From Cherax quadricarinatus (Eukaryota > Arthropoda > Malacostraca > Decapoda > Parastacidae), in contig NC_091382.1 in assembly GCF_038502225.1 (NCBI RefSeq), positions 11,485,716 to 11,549,715 on the forward strand: 64,000 nucleotides of DNA, in the 5' to 3' direction. Under the pieces are notes generated by a model. That model did no database searches, was not told where the DNA came from, and saw nothing but the letters and a program-made list of their open reading frames with translations. Position numbers and translations under genes: made by a program. Below, in pieces: positions 1 to 10,268 of this stretch (its first letter is position 1; each line of letters begins with the position of its first letter).

Positions 1-196
1 ATTGACAAAAAAGTGAAGAACCGAAAGAGGGACCCGACAAACCTCACAAAGAGGAACAGGGCGCCTTTTCATGAGATACCCATGGGTAAGGCGTGTATGG
101 ACAATGTGGAGCCGGAAGAGCGCAGTCTCCCGAGAACGGCAACAGTGGTAAAAAGATGACCACAAACCTAAAAGTGGTTTAATAGAGTGCAGTTTG

Positions 197-592
197 TTAT
201 GGTGCATGCCCGACCACCATTGTTGCCAATAGCTGCGAAGATGGGCCGAGATGACTGGAAAATAATCTCTGAACGGAATACTTTATAGGAAACTGGAAGA
301 TCATGCACCGCGCTGACCGCACAGCAGCATCTGCTTGTTCATTACCTTGCACACCAATGTGTCCAGGGACCCAACAGAAAGTGACGTCTTTGTTTTTGCT
401 AGCCACATGGTGCAACCATAGTTGAATACGAAGGACTAGTGGATGAGGGGAATCAAATTGTTTAATGGTTTGTAAAGCAATGAGGGAATCTAAAATGATC
501 ACATACTTCGAAGGAGACACACATGTAATATGAAGAAGCACTATGAGGATGGCATGCAACTTGGCAGTAAAAATACTAGCCGAGTCTAACAA
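197..592 (-). pseudogene. LINE RNase H domain
   Basis: The 131-residue open stretch contains a type-I RNase H pattern: an IFTAKLHAI segment (normally IFTAELxAI), an ILDSLIAL segment with the catalytic Asp, and WVPGHIGVQGNEQAD, the signature around the last Asp and His of non-LTR retrotransposon RNase H. A Lys stands where the catalytic Glu of TAEL is usual, so this copy is probably inactive. It would degrade the RNA of the RNA-DNA hybrid during retrotransposition. It is the 3'-most recognisable domain of the LINE covering 1-4917. Confidence 0.8.
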
Positions 593-1272
593 GTGACCTC
601 AGACATCATCAGGGAATACTGCTGCGAACCCAACACCATCAGAAGATTTAGAACCATCTGTATAAACAGCGGTGGCATTAGCATGTGACCGGAAGTGCTC
701 CAGAAAAAGAGAGCGAGAAGCAGTTGTAGGCAGGAAAGCTTTGGTGCATGGTAGTGTGGAAGAACAGACAAGAACTGTCTAAACTTCCCAAGGGGAAAGG
801 GAAAAGGCAGGCGCTAAATAAATATACAAGGGAGGCAACTGGAGAGAAGTTAGTTTAATATGTTTATTAGAGAAGACTGGAGTGAGTGAAGATGAAGAGA
901 AAATGGTCGGAGTAGGCAAAGGCGCCAAACAAACAATGGGCATCTACTAATGTCCGAGACTAACCTATACATAGAAGAAACACGGAGATCATGACGTGGG
1001 CAAAATAATTAAGACAATGAGTGTCACGACGATCAGCTAAGGAACATTCACCTCTGCACAGAGGCTTCCAACAGAGGATGAACGAAAGGCACTAAGGCAT
1101 AAACGGAGACCTTGATGATGAAGGGGATCTAACTTAGAATGAGTTGTAGGAGAAGCTGCAGAATAGACTTGATCCCCATAGTCCAGCTTGGACAAGATTA
1201 GGGTGGAATGCAAATGAAGGAGAATTCGGCAATCTGCTCCCCATGAATGATGTGCGAGAATTTTAAGGATAT

Positions 1273-2160
1273 TCAGCCAGCTATGGCCTTTAAAGAAGAA
1301 ATGCGAGGTTCCCATGTCAACTGGCGATCGAAGAGGCCAAGAAACTTGACCATATCACATTCTGGAATACATGAGCCGTGTAAACACAATGGAGTATCTG
1401 GGATAAGAGGATGTCTAGTGAAGGTAATGAAATGGGTTTTCGTACTAGAAAATATAAAGCCATGTGAAGTGGCCCAATGGGAAACTTGGTCAATTGCATC
1501 CTGAAGGGCAGCTGCTACGAGGTGACAGTGCCTGAGTATGCAATAGCAAAGTCGTCTACATAAAGTGACGACCAAATATGCGATGGCAGAATGGAAGGTA
1601 GGTCATTCACAGCTAAGAGAAAAATGGTAGTGCTAAGGACGCAACCTTGTGGGACTCCCTCGGCTTGTACAAAGTGTGAGGAAAGCAAGGCGCCAACAAG
1701 GACCCTGAAAATGTCTGTCAGATAAGAAAGCAGCAAGGAAAGTTGGTAGATTACCACAGAGGCCTAAAGAGCGGGCTTGGGCTATAATGTTATACCTCCA
1801 ATTGGTGTCATATGCCTTCTCAAGATCAAAAAGACTGCTAGGATGGAGTGTTTGTTAGCAAAGGCATTTCGCACATACGTATCTAAGTGGAGCAAGGGAT
1901 CCAACGTAGAGCGGCCCTTGCGAAAGCCATATTGGTGAGAGGAAAGACTACTGCGAGTCTCCAAATACCACATCAGACATCTATTCACTAAGAGTTCCAT
2001 CACCTTGTAGACTACACTGGTCAGAGCAATGGGGCAATAGTGACAAGTATCAAGCCCCTAGGTGCCAGGTTAGCAAAATGGTAGTACAATGGCAGATTTC
2101 CATTATTGAGGGAGAACCCCTCATGCCCAAATAAGACTGAAAAGATGCAAAAGGACTGGA
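1273..2160 (-). pseudogene. LINE reverse transcriptase core, broken
   Basis: Three out-of-frame pieces together give a non-LTR reverse transcriptase. At 1782-2003 is the QYGFRKGRSTLDPLLHLDTY motif of the finger region. The motif A region that follows is garbled (AVFLILRR in place of the usual FFDLEKAYD). At 1515-1757 are motif B, VPQGCVLSTTIFLL, and motif C, LYVDDFAIAYSG. The thumb region follows at 1273-1575. The missing motif A aspartate and the frameshifts make it a pseudogene. Confidence 0.8.
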
Positions 2161-2594
2161 AGGTCCGTAGAATGCAGATGTCATAGCACACTGATATGAA
2201 TATGTCCAGCCACCGTCGGCTGACAAGTGGAAAGCATGAATTCTAGCTCTAGGAGAGTGAAAGGTACATTATATGGCTCCATTCCATTAGAGGAGAAATC
2301 TGAGGGCAACTGCTCTTTGGCAGGCTTAGACGCAAGAAATGAGGGACAAAGGAGAAGCACTTGGGAGATACGGACAAGATAGTTCCCAATTTCTGTGGCA
2401 ACTTCAAGTGGTTCTGCAACATTAACACCAGCAACCCGCAAAACGGAAGCTGGGTCCGGAGTGTACTTGCCACACAACTTCCGTACCTTTTTCTAAACCG
2501 CACACGTAGGGGAAGACGAGGTAATGGTAGACACATAGTCTTGCCAACAAGTGCATTTAGCGTTGCATATGACACGGCGAGCAACTGCCCTTGC

Positions 2595-3450
2595 TCACTT
2601 AAAATCCAAAAACCGCTCTGAGGTCCGATTATACTGATAACAGACCCATGCAGCATGTTTCAAATGCACTGCACGGGCACACGCAGGAGACCACCAAGGC
2701 ACGCATGTCTGGGAATGCTTGCCTGAGGTTTGAGGAATAAAATGTGATGCCGCAGTCAAAACTAAGGTCAAAAACTGGTGCACCAGTTCATCAATAGAGG
2801 ATGAAAGGGGGTCCTCGCAAAAGGTGGTAAGATGAGAGTGTAAGTCCCAATCTGCTCGTGCAAATTGCCAATGAGGGCTATGAGGCGATTGAGAATATGT
2901 AGCAGAAGTAAGAAGAATAGCAAAGTGATCACTGTCATGTAAATCTGGGAGAACAAACCAAGTGTAATCAAGTGCAATCGACGAGGAACAGATAGAAAGA
3001 TCAACGCAAGAGAGACTGAGTGCGAGTGTCAAAATGGGTAGGAGAACCCGTATTTAAAACATGAAGAGGATGAGAAGTGAGAAGTCTCCAACTGATCACC
3101 ACGAGAGTCACAGTGGGACCCTCCCCACAGATGATGGTGAGCAATAAAATCACCTAATAACAAGATGGGCGACAGCAGAGATCAAAAATGCAATATCCAA
3201 GATACAGAATGCATGGGAGGGGGAAAGATATAGAGAGTAAACTGTATACCATCTGTGTAAATAAATATGAGCTGCAGTATAATGCAGCAGAGAACAAACA
3301 AAAACTTTTTGATATGGTATACCAATGCAAACAAGAGTGCACTCTCGTTAAATGATTCATCAGGAAAAGGATCAGAAGAATGTAACAGCACAGCCCGAAA
3401 TGGGACGAACAACAGCTGAGCAAATTTTGGGCTCTTGTAACCCAACACAT
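2595..3450 (-). pseudogene. LINE apurinic-type endonuclease domain, broken
   Basis: The translation of about 3100-3165 reads LLLGDFIAHHHLWG, a decayed form of the GDFNAHHxxWG motif of the endonuclease that nicks target DNA; the conserved Asn has become Ile. The 145-residue frame at 2595-3032 contains a DLSICSSS...DYTW...LHDSDHFAILL segment, the SDH motif with the catalytic His, followed by WWSPACARAV, which marks the linker to the reverse transcriptase. The N-terminal part is frameshifted. Confidence 0.7.
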
Positions 3451-3840
3451 ATCAGGGAAGACTGGAAGAGCAACACTTGGAGTTCTCCCCGATTATCCCT
3501 GAGGCCATGAATATACCATTGTAAATAAGATATTATTTACAGATATTATTATAATCAAGGGGAGTGCTAAACTAACATTATTTACAAAAACAGGAATATC
3601 AACAATAAGAAGCAATAAAATCTATGGTCTATTAGGATCAGTAAAGTTAGCATGTGGGGGCAACAGTAAGTGTGTAAGCAAGGAGGAACCAGAATACTGT
3701 GAAGGAAAAGATTGTTGCGAGGGTCATAAAAACGAAGGGGTAGAAGGAGGCCCATCGGTGTCCATTGAGGGTTTCGTCTCCGCAATATTGCTGGAGATAG
3801 CGTCAAGTGTCTCAGCGCATAAGATGTCGATACCATGATT

Positions 3841-4640
3841 TCAGAGACAGGTGAGATAGAGCAAATAGGGATTGGAGTAGCTATGGAGGCAGCCAAAGAG
3901 GTTTGAGAGGGGCGGGGAGTATGAACCTGGAGAGATGTGTTGGCAGGGGCAGAAGAGTCCTGCAGTGTAACAGGAGAGGGAGGAGGTTGGAAGGTAACTA
4001 GGGAAGAAGACTGGGGGAGGACAGAAGAGGGGACTACACGACAGGGGGTGAACCTTCACCTTCATGTGAGAGTTAGAAGGGGGGTGAAAACTAGGCCCCA
4101 AGGTAGGAGATAGATTCAACTTCACAGCTGGCAGACGTGAAGAAGGTGTAGGGCTTGCGAGGTCTCGTAGATTTAGAAACTAGCGAGCGAGATGCAGTAG
4201 TAGAAGCAGGAAGAGGCACCGAGGTAGGAGTTTCAGAGGATAAAACCGCAAAAGAATTAGAAACAGGGGTGACCCTGGAAGACATGGTTGTAGAGGAATT
4301 GGGAGGCGGGAGGACCGTCAAGGTTGGAGGTCTTCGAGCTACAAGAGAATAAAGAACACGAGGGAGTTTTCCCTGAAGACGGAGCTGAGGGACAGCCATA
4401 GCATAAGGCCTTCACTCTCTTTAAGATAACGGATTTCTCGGATTTCTCGCTCATTACGATAGACTTGACAACGGGGTGAAAAAGAAGGATGAGATTCATT
4501 GTAATTGAGATAAGAGGGGGGAAGACTGAAAGATGTATTGGTATGATCTGCGGCACTGCAGACCGGACATTCCGCCACAGATCTGCAGTATTCAGCGGAG
4601 TGTCCAAGGCGCCAGCAATTACGACACTGTTGGGAAGTAG
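3841..4640 (-). pseudogene. LINE gag-like ORF1 with CCHC zinc knuckles
   Basis: About 4640-4550 on the minus strand encodes CRNCWRLGHSAEYC, a CX2CX4HX4C knuckle, followed by a second CPVC half-knuckle. Zinc knuckles of this kind bind the retrotransposon RNA in ORF1 proteins. Downstream (4399-4091) is a Ser/Thr/Pro-rich low-complexity tail. The frame is broken between the two parts. Residues upstream of the knuckle, to about 4900, are probably the remainder of ORF1 but show no recognisable domain. Confidence 0.65.
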
Positions 4641-4917
4641 GGACTACTTTATGAACCTCTAGGCGATGGCCTACAATGTAAATGGAGGACGAGAGTTCAC
4701 GGTAGCTGAAGGTTAAGCAGGCGATGTTACTGGGAAAGCGTCTCCACCCACAGGCAGGCAGGATGTATCCACTTTGAGAAAAGGAAGGTCCTGAAGGGCT
4801 AATTGCTCTAAAATATCATAGCTGCATATAGTACCAATGCAAGAACAGAGTAGCGTGCTTATGAACTGTGACTGGAATTTTATCTATGGAAGGTATATGG
4901 GAGAGAGCATGAGCTTG

Positions 4918-5149
4918 TTCTGGTGGCACAAGCTCTCGCTTCACATGCTGAGTTCCGGGTTCGATTCCCGGCAAGAGTGAAAACACTGGGCGTGTTTCCT
5001 AATACCCGTTGTCCACGTTCACCCATCAGTAAAATGGGTACCTGGGTGTTAGTCGACTTGTATGGGTCGCACCCTGGGACAAAATTGACTTAATTTGCCC
5101 GAAATGCTCTTCATAACAAGTGGCTTTCTATATAGTAGTATGTCATTGA
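4918..5149 (+). mobile_element. tRNA-headed SINE, family B (5' part)
   Basis: The head carries an RNA polymerase III B-box-like GGTTCGATTCCCGG at about 4952-4965 and continues into the body shared by every SINE copy here, including ACCTGGGTGTTAGTCGACT. The family B 3' part (reaching TATATAGTAGTATGTCATTG) starts after it. The element stops inside TATGTCATTGA (5139-5149), where a LINE is inserted; the rest of the tail resumes at 7476. Other family B copies are at 17284-17602, 25080-25228 with 26672-26776, and 61655-61790. Confidence 0.75.
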
Positions 5150-7160
5150 TTCTGTCATTACTGAAGGCTTTTAACTCTTATAATGACTCCAACAACAAGC
5201 TCCTTGGAGAAGCCAGGTATAGATATTCAAAAATCAGGGACAAAGGAATTAATGTACAATTGCTATGGATCCCATCACACATTGGATTACTCCTTCATGA
5301 TAAAGTTGATATGTTAGCCAAGAAGAGTACCCAGGAGAATGTAGAATGTAACTTTGGTATATCTGTGTCTAGCATTAGGAATAATATTAGGAGAGAAGTA
5401 AATAATGAAGATGATTGTTATAGGAATGCAATTAGAAGCCTGAGTAGATCTATAACTCACTAAGATAACATGAACGTAGATAAGTATGTTTATGGAGCAA
5501 CTTGCAATGTGAACACTGATGTTGTAGTGGCCAGGCTTAGGGAGCAGTCAGGTGTAACATATCGACTTCTTTATTTTTCAACCGATTACGTTCATTTTTG
5601 GTGTACTATTAGAAGCTTATATAAAACCTCCTGTGCTGAAGTTTCAATCATATCGGCCAAAAAGTAAATGAAATATGCAAAATTTACGAAAAATTGCATT
5701 TGGCAGCGGAGTCCTACTCAGTGGTACTTGGAAAAGTGGTTTTGACACTTGCTGCTGATAGAACACCTCTAATTCCATCATGAATTACGTACCTTTTCTA
5801 AAATAAACCTTATCTTCATGCTAAAAAAAAATAAGTTTCATAACTTTTTTGTCATATTGGAAGATGTCGGTCTTGTTGCCCACATAAATCTAAAAATATT
5901 TGGGATAGTTCAGAAAGGTACGTATTTTCTTGTAAATCAATCATTCTCCTATGTTTGTTGTGAAAATCAAGTCAATTCATTCATAAATAAGGATGCAGTC
6001 CCCCTAAATAGGTAAATAAGTTACTTTCGAGATATAGGCCGAAGCGCGCGGCACCCCAGGTGCCCGGGAAATATTTTTTTCCCCGAAAAATTCGCCTTAT
6101 TTTACACTTTTTCCGCGACCTACGAGTGTTTATTACAGTTAACCATTGTAAATCCGTTTTCTCTCATCACTGATGAGAGAGGGCGGACCCTCTCTTCACC
6201 TTCAGGGGAAATATCGATAGAAATTTTTTCCTTGGGGCGTCATATTATGCTATATATTTTTTTTAAGGTGTACTTTTTATGTTTATATGCTATTATTATA
6301 TTGCATTATGTCATAATAGATCAATTGTGATAGATAAATAAGCCTTATAATTGATATTAGCGTGGGTATGGAATATTTTGTTGGCTGGAGGTGTCGGCCA
6401 TTTTATGCAATATACCCAGGGTACCTTGATTGGTTACTTGATCATATTAGCTCCGCCCACTCTGGCATGATCTCAGATGGTGAATTTGTATTATATTAGA
6501 CAAAGATATAAGAAAACGATAAAAATAACACGGGGAAAAACGTAACAAAAACGTCAACAAAGCCGAGTCAGCGCTTCTTGCGCACTATGACGCGTCAGCG
6601 CTGTCACCATGCCTGTTATAAATGGCTGTAATTCCTTTTAGAAACATCGTACAAGGATAATAATTATACCAGAGTGTAGCCAGAAAGTTCAGCTATTTTT
6701 TGGTAACAATAACTCCATTTTCATATTTTTTCGATTTTTTTTTTGCACCGCGCGCGTGAACCTGACTGCTCCCTTAGGCTTGGTTACAAGTACTTCTGAC
6801 AGTTTGGGAGACACAGAGATGATACAAACTAAATGTAAATTATGTGATCAGGCATATGGTGACTGTCTTGAACACTATGTCCACTTATTGAGGAATACAG
6901 AGATAGACAGTATAATAACCTATGTGACATGTCAAGGTATCTTATTAATGAAAATAAGATACCAGATATACTAAGCAAATTTCCTAAATTTGCTTGTAAC
7001 AGATAAGTGAAGTACAGATATGTAGATATAAACCCATATGTATTCCTGTTAACCCTTTGGGGCCTAGTTCCTGGGCCTTTTGTGTATCTATATGCTTTTG
7101 CGCTACAGTCCACAGGATGGATATGGGGTGCGCAATACGCTAGCCACTTCGGTGGAAAAA
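5150..7160 (+). mobile_element. LINE 3' portion (RNase H and zinc-ribbon tail) inserted in a SINE
   Basis: This is the 3' end of a second RNase-H-bearing LINE, on the plus strand and 5'-truncated. Residues from 5150 to 5463 include LLWIPSHIGLLLHDKVDMLAK, the C-terminal RNase H motif. After the inserted element at 5540-6773 the reading resumes with KCKLCDQAYGDCLEHYV, the Cys-rich tail common in these LINEs. The sequence ends in a (TAAGA)n-like tail near 7160. Its target duplication appears to be TATGTCATTGA, present at 5139-5149, 7465-7475 and 7476-7486. Which copy belongs to which insertion is uncertain. Confidence 0.7.
5540..6773 (+). mobile_element. Non-autonomous PIF/Harbinger-like DNA transposon
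   Basis: A perfect 14-bp terminal inverted repeat, GGGAGCAGTCAGGT (5540-5553) and its complement (6760-6773), bounds 1234 bp. A 3-bp TTA lies on both sides (5537-5539 and 6774-6776). Three-base TWA duplications are typical of PIF/Harbinger elements. Removing the element with one TTA restores an uninterrupted reading through the host LINE (VVARLR continuing LGYKY), which supports the boundaries. No transposase-like frame is visible inside, so it would depend on a partner elsewhere. The strand is arbitrary. Confidence 0.75.
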
Positions 7161-7464
7161 TCTAAAGTAAGATAAGATAAGATTTCGTTCGGATTTTTAA
7201 CCCCGGAGGGTTAGCCACCCAGGATAACCCAAGAAAGTCAGTGCGTCATCGAGGACTGTCTAACTTATTTCCATTGGGGTCCTTAATCTTGTCCCCCAGG
7301 ATGCGACCCACACCAGTCGACTAACACCCAGGTACCTATTTGCTGCTAGGTGAACAGGACAACAGGTGTAAGGAAACGTGTCAAATGTTTCCACCCGCCG
7401 GGAATCGAACCCGGGCCCTTCGTGTGTGAAGCGGGAGCTTTAGCCACCAGGCCACCGGGCCACC
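7161..7464 (-). mobile_element. tRNA-headed SINE, family A, full length
   Basis: On the minus strand it starts with a tRNA-like head whose B-box region reads GGTTCGATTCCCGG near 7394-7407, continues through CACCTAGCAGCAAATAGGTA and the shared ACCTGGGTGTTAGTCGACTG, and ends in a tail with GGTTATCCTGGGTGGCTAAC and an ATCTTATCTT repeat. The CCCAGG at 7297 and again 32 bp on is the direct repeat that seeds the satellite at the end of the window. It is not a functional tRNA gene. Confidence 0.75.
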
Positions 7465-7475
7465 TATGTCATTGA

Positions 7476-7560
7476 TATGTCATTGATGTCAGCTAGGCCT
7501 GTATACCTTGTATATGTACGTGTAGAAATAGATATATTATTATTTTAGCAGCCAGCTAGA
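7476..7560 (+). mobile_element. Family B SINE tail (continuation of 4918-5149)
   Basis: The stretch ATGTCATTGATGTCAGCTAG and the following GTATAC...TGTACGTGTAG, ending in ATATTATTATTTT, matches the 3' tail of family B SINEs (compare the reverse copy at 17284-17390). It completes the SINE that begins at 4918, showing that the LINE at 5150 landed inside it. Confidence 0.6.
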
Positions 7561-8280
7561 GTAAGTGTAGTCAGCGCCAGTTTAGCAGCCAGCTAATGAG
7601 TGTTCGCGCTATAAATAGCACACACAGCCAGGTCCAGGGTGGACGCGTCTGGCTCACGACCACGTCCACCGACAGTTTCGTCCACATCAAACCAACGTAT
7701 CAGCAGTGCTGTTTCACCTTGTGTTGAGTCAAGTGTATCTTATCGTAGTTACTACTACACCAGCGGTGAGTCATCTTTACCTAAAAATATTAAGTTATAA
7801 TTATGACCCTTTTGTGTTATCTTATTTATAATTATGACCCTTTTGTGTTATCTTATTTATAATTATGACCCTTTTGTGTTATCTAAGTTACGATTGACCT
7901 TTTCTGTGTTTAGTTACACAAGTTATTATGTACGACAATTGTGACCATCTAAAAACTGTGTAAAGTGTAGCTAAAAATTATTGCACTTGTTTTTTTTTTT
8001 AGTCATGATTTTGCACAATTGTACCACAAGGGCCCCAATGAAAGTCACATTGACCTTTTCTGGGTTATCCTGGGTAATTTACACTATGTATAATAATTGT
8101 ACTTATGTGTACCTGTTCCTAGATTAACTTACATAATTGTATCTAACTCTGCCTATTGTAACTTGGATATATTTAAAAGTAATAAAGATTTTTTAATTAC
8201 CTCTCATGATAGGGTTAATAAACCAGCTGGAGGCCTTTGTAAAGTGTGCTTAATAACCTTAAGATTAATTGTATGTAAGA
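7561..8280. other. Gene-free stretch with a TATA-like box, short direct repeats and a SINE-type tail
   Basis: No coding frame is credible here. A 14-bp direct repeat TTAGCAGCCAGCTA occurs at 7545-7558 and 7582-7595, followed by CTATAAATAG at 7609-7618, which could be a promoter of a retroelement terminus or of an upstream 5' exon. About 8030-8160 carries a GGGTTATCCTGGGTAATTTA segment that recurs at 24240-24370, 27010-27100 and 61395-61530, so it is the tail of a third repeat family. Confidence 0.4.
7795..7886. repeat. 31-bp tandem repeat, three copies
   Basis: The segment ATTATGACCCTTTTGTGTTA starts at 7800, 7831 and 7862, giving a 31-bp period with near-identical copies. A weaker related segment (GATTGACCTTTTCTGTGTT) follows at about 7892. 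Confidence 0.9.
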
Positions 8281-8283
8281 TTA

Positions 8284-8825
8284 CTGGCGAGTAGGATTAC
8301 TGGTAAGATTACTATTGAATATGATTACTCGTAAGACTATTGGCGAGTAAGATTACTGGTAAGATTACTGGTGAATAAGATTATTGTTAAGATTACTGGT
8401 GAATAAGATTATTGTTAAGATTACTGGTAAGATTACTGGTGAATAAGATTGTTGTTAAGATTACTGGTGAATAAGATTATTGTTAAGATTACTGGTGAAT
8501 AAGATTATTGTTAAGATTACTGGTAAGATTACTGGTGAATAAGATTATTGTTAAGATTACTGGTAAGATTATTGGTGAATAAGATTATTGTTAAGATTAC
8601 TGGTAAGATTACTGGTGAATAAGATTATTGTTAAGATTACTGGTAAGATTACTGGTGAGTTACTAGTAAGATTACTGGCGAGTAGGATTACTGGTAAACT
8701 GCATGACTAGCGAGTAGGATTACTGGTAAGATTACTATTGAATATGATTACTCGTAACTATTGGCGAGTAAGATTACTGGTGAGTAAGATTATTAAGATT
8801 ACTGGTGAGTAAGAGTTACACTCAT
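8284..8825. repeat. Minisatellite built on AAGATTACTGG
   Basis: A block of about 540 bp consists of alternating short modules AAGATTACTGGT, GATTACTGGTGAATA and AGATTATTGTTA. They combine into 28-bp and 40-bp higher-order units that recur many times between 8390 and 8650. The edges are more divergent and contain GGCGAGTA variants. No reading frame persists through it. Confidence 0.9.
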
Positions 8826-9700
8826 TGTCACAGGTGTCTCAGGTCTGGTACAGGTACAGTCCGTGTTGTTATGGGGGTAATGAGGCAGAGCAACTTAGCT
8901 ACATGTACTCTCGCCCAGCCTGGGTAACCACAACAAAACGATAGCAACATGGATTAGGGCTTCCATGGTTAGGTTACTTCTTTCTTTTTGTTTTTAAGAA
9001 AAAAAAAAGAAAAAGGGGGAACGGGGAGGAATAGTTCCTAGGAGGAATGAAAGGGCCAGAAATCACCCTCCGCACCCAAGAGGACCTCAACACCGCAAGT
9101 AGTGCAGATGCTGCATGGAACCTGTGCTATACCCTACCCTTCATGCCAGTAAACCAGCAATCCAGGATAACAACCTCACATCTGCCGAGCTACCTTGGTG
9201 GACAAAAGAGAGGGCGGCCGGATATCCGTCACAAAGCATACCCCCTTTGGCCACCACCCCCGGAATCCAAAAGGCAGCCTCCAGAGATACACCCATCGCC
9301 CGAAAGACACCCAAAGCCACCCCCCGGAAGACTGGAGAGGGAACTGGATATCCCCAGGCGATCCAGATTCCACGGCAAACTACACCACAGCCAAGAACCT
9401 CAACAGAATAGGATTGACCCCGGTACCCTTCCCCCTACCTAGGAACCAGTAGGCCTGTGGGAAGAATCCCAAAGGCCAAAAAGAGGAAGGGAAAAAGGGA
9501 GGGACAGGGGGGAGGAGGAGGAAAGGAAAAAGGGAGGATGGGATAGGGAAGGGGGGATTGGAGGGTAATTAGGTTCGGTCTGAGGAAGGAGACCAACAGG
9601 TCTAATTCCTCAGATCAAGAGTCTCTTCACCACGCCAAGGAGCCCCTCTTGAAGAGGGGGTTATTATCAAGGTTTTTGATATTTTCTCGACCACTTGTGG
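8826..9700. other. Unassigned interspersed repeat without supported gene
   Basis: After the minisatellite comes an A/G-rich tract (8990-9040), a Pro-rich open stretch of 131 codons at 9047-9442 with no recognisable domain and competing frames in the same place, and a GGGA-rich segment (9480-9560). The end (9575-9640) has GGTCTGAGGAAGGAGACC and a partly complementary AATTCCTCAGA, a short fold typical of repeat termini. I see no evidence for a host gene. Confidence 0.4.
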
Positions 9701-9879
9701 CCACATCCACCTCAAAGCCACTAAACCAGGGGTCAACATCACTTTCCTCTTAAAATGGAAGTGCTACTACTACATAACATCAGTGAATTCCAGGTGTTTG
9801 CCATGTTGTTTGCTCTAGCTGGTGCTCAATTGAACTGGTGCTCCCAAAAGGTACTAAGTGGTCTCAGATTTTTTAATAC

Positions 9880-10035
9880 TTTGCACACCGAGTGTTATGA
9901 CCCATTCTATGCTGACCAGGCATCTCAGGTCAATCGTGCCAAATTTGGAGGCACAAAAAATAAAACATAGATCTACGTTTGGAGCGCTAGTGGTAAGAAC
10001 GTAGATATACGTTTGGACAGTTAACAGGTTAAAAT
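9880..10035 (-). mobile_element. Possible piggyBac-type terminus, degenerate
   Basis: The segment CATAGATCTACGTTTGGA and the nearby repeat of TACGTTTGGACAG resemble, in reverse, the terminal palindromic area of the piggyBac copy at 40016 (CATAGATCTACGG...CCGTAGATCTATG). TTAA occurs just after, at about 10022 and 10030. The other end was not located. Confidence 0.35.
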
Positions 10036-10240
10036 GTACTGCTCCATAACCTGTGTCAATATAGAGTAAGAATTTGGATTAGTTTGCCCAAAATGCCTAG
10101 GCATACTAGTGGCCTTTGCAATTAATGTTTTAAAATATGTAAACCACAGGTAAGTTTAGCAAGAAAATAAACATTTTCATTTTCATGTACTTTTTTTGGA
10201 TTGTGCAGCAATTGAAACGAGTCTAGTTGTATGTCTTTTA

Positions 10241-10247
10241 CCCACAG
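10241..10247 (+). promoter_or_regulatory. Candidate 3' splice site of a 5' UTR intron of the PARP gene
   Basis: TCTTTTACCCACAG ends at 10247, 21 bp before the ATG at 10269. An in-frame TAA at 10263-10265 shows that coding cannot extend further upstream. A non-coding first exon is therefore likely to lie upstream, but it could not be identified. Confidence 0.45.
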
Positions 10248-10268
10248 GTGACAAGAGGTACATAAACA

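Larger units (their letters stand above)
1..4917 (-). mobile_element. RNase-H-bearing non-LTR retrotransposon (LINE), decayed, 3' end outside the window
   Basis: Read on the minus strand this is one LINE in the order gag-like ORF with CCHC knuckles, endonuclease, reverse transcriptase, RNase H. Its 5' end abuts a SINE near 4918 and its 3' end lies beyond base 1. The coding parts sit in different frames with several stops, so no full protein can be made. The presence of a C-terminal RNase H places it with the I/Nimb/R1/Loa-type LINEs; the exact clade is not resolvable by eye. A second fragment of the same family lies at about 12040-12300. It is upstream of the PARP gene and antisense to it. 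Confidence 0.8.

Noticed and set aside
4940..4975. tRNA gene (GGTTCGATTCCCGG B-box)
   Set aside because: The same head occurs with the same attached body at several sites, with no complete cloverleaf visible. It is the tRNA-derived head of a SINE.
7390..7464. tRNA gene on the minus strand
   Set aside because: Same reason: it is the head of a family A SINE.
9047..9442. 131-codon Pro-rich ORF
   Set aside because: Three overlapping frames of similar length exist in the same GC-rich stretch and no domain is recognisable; it lies in a repeat-like region.
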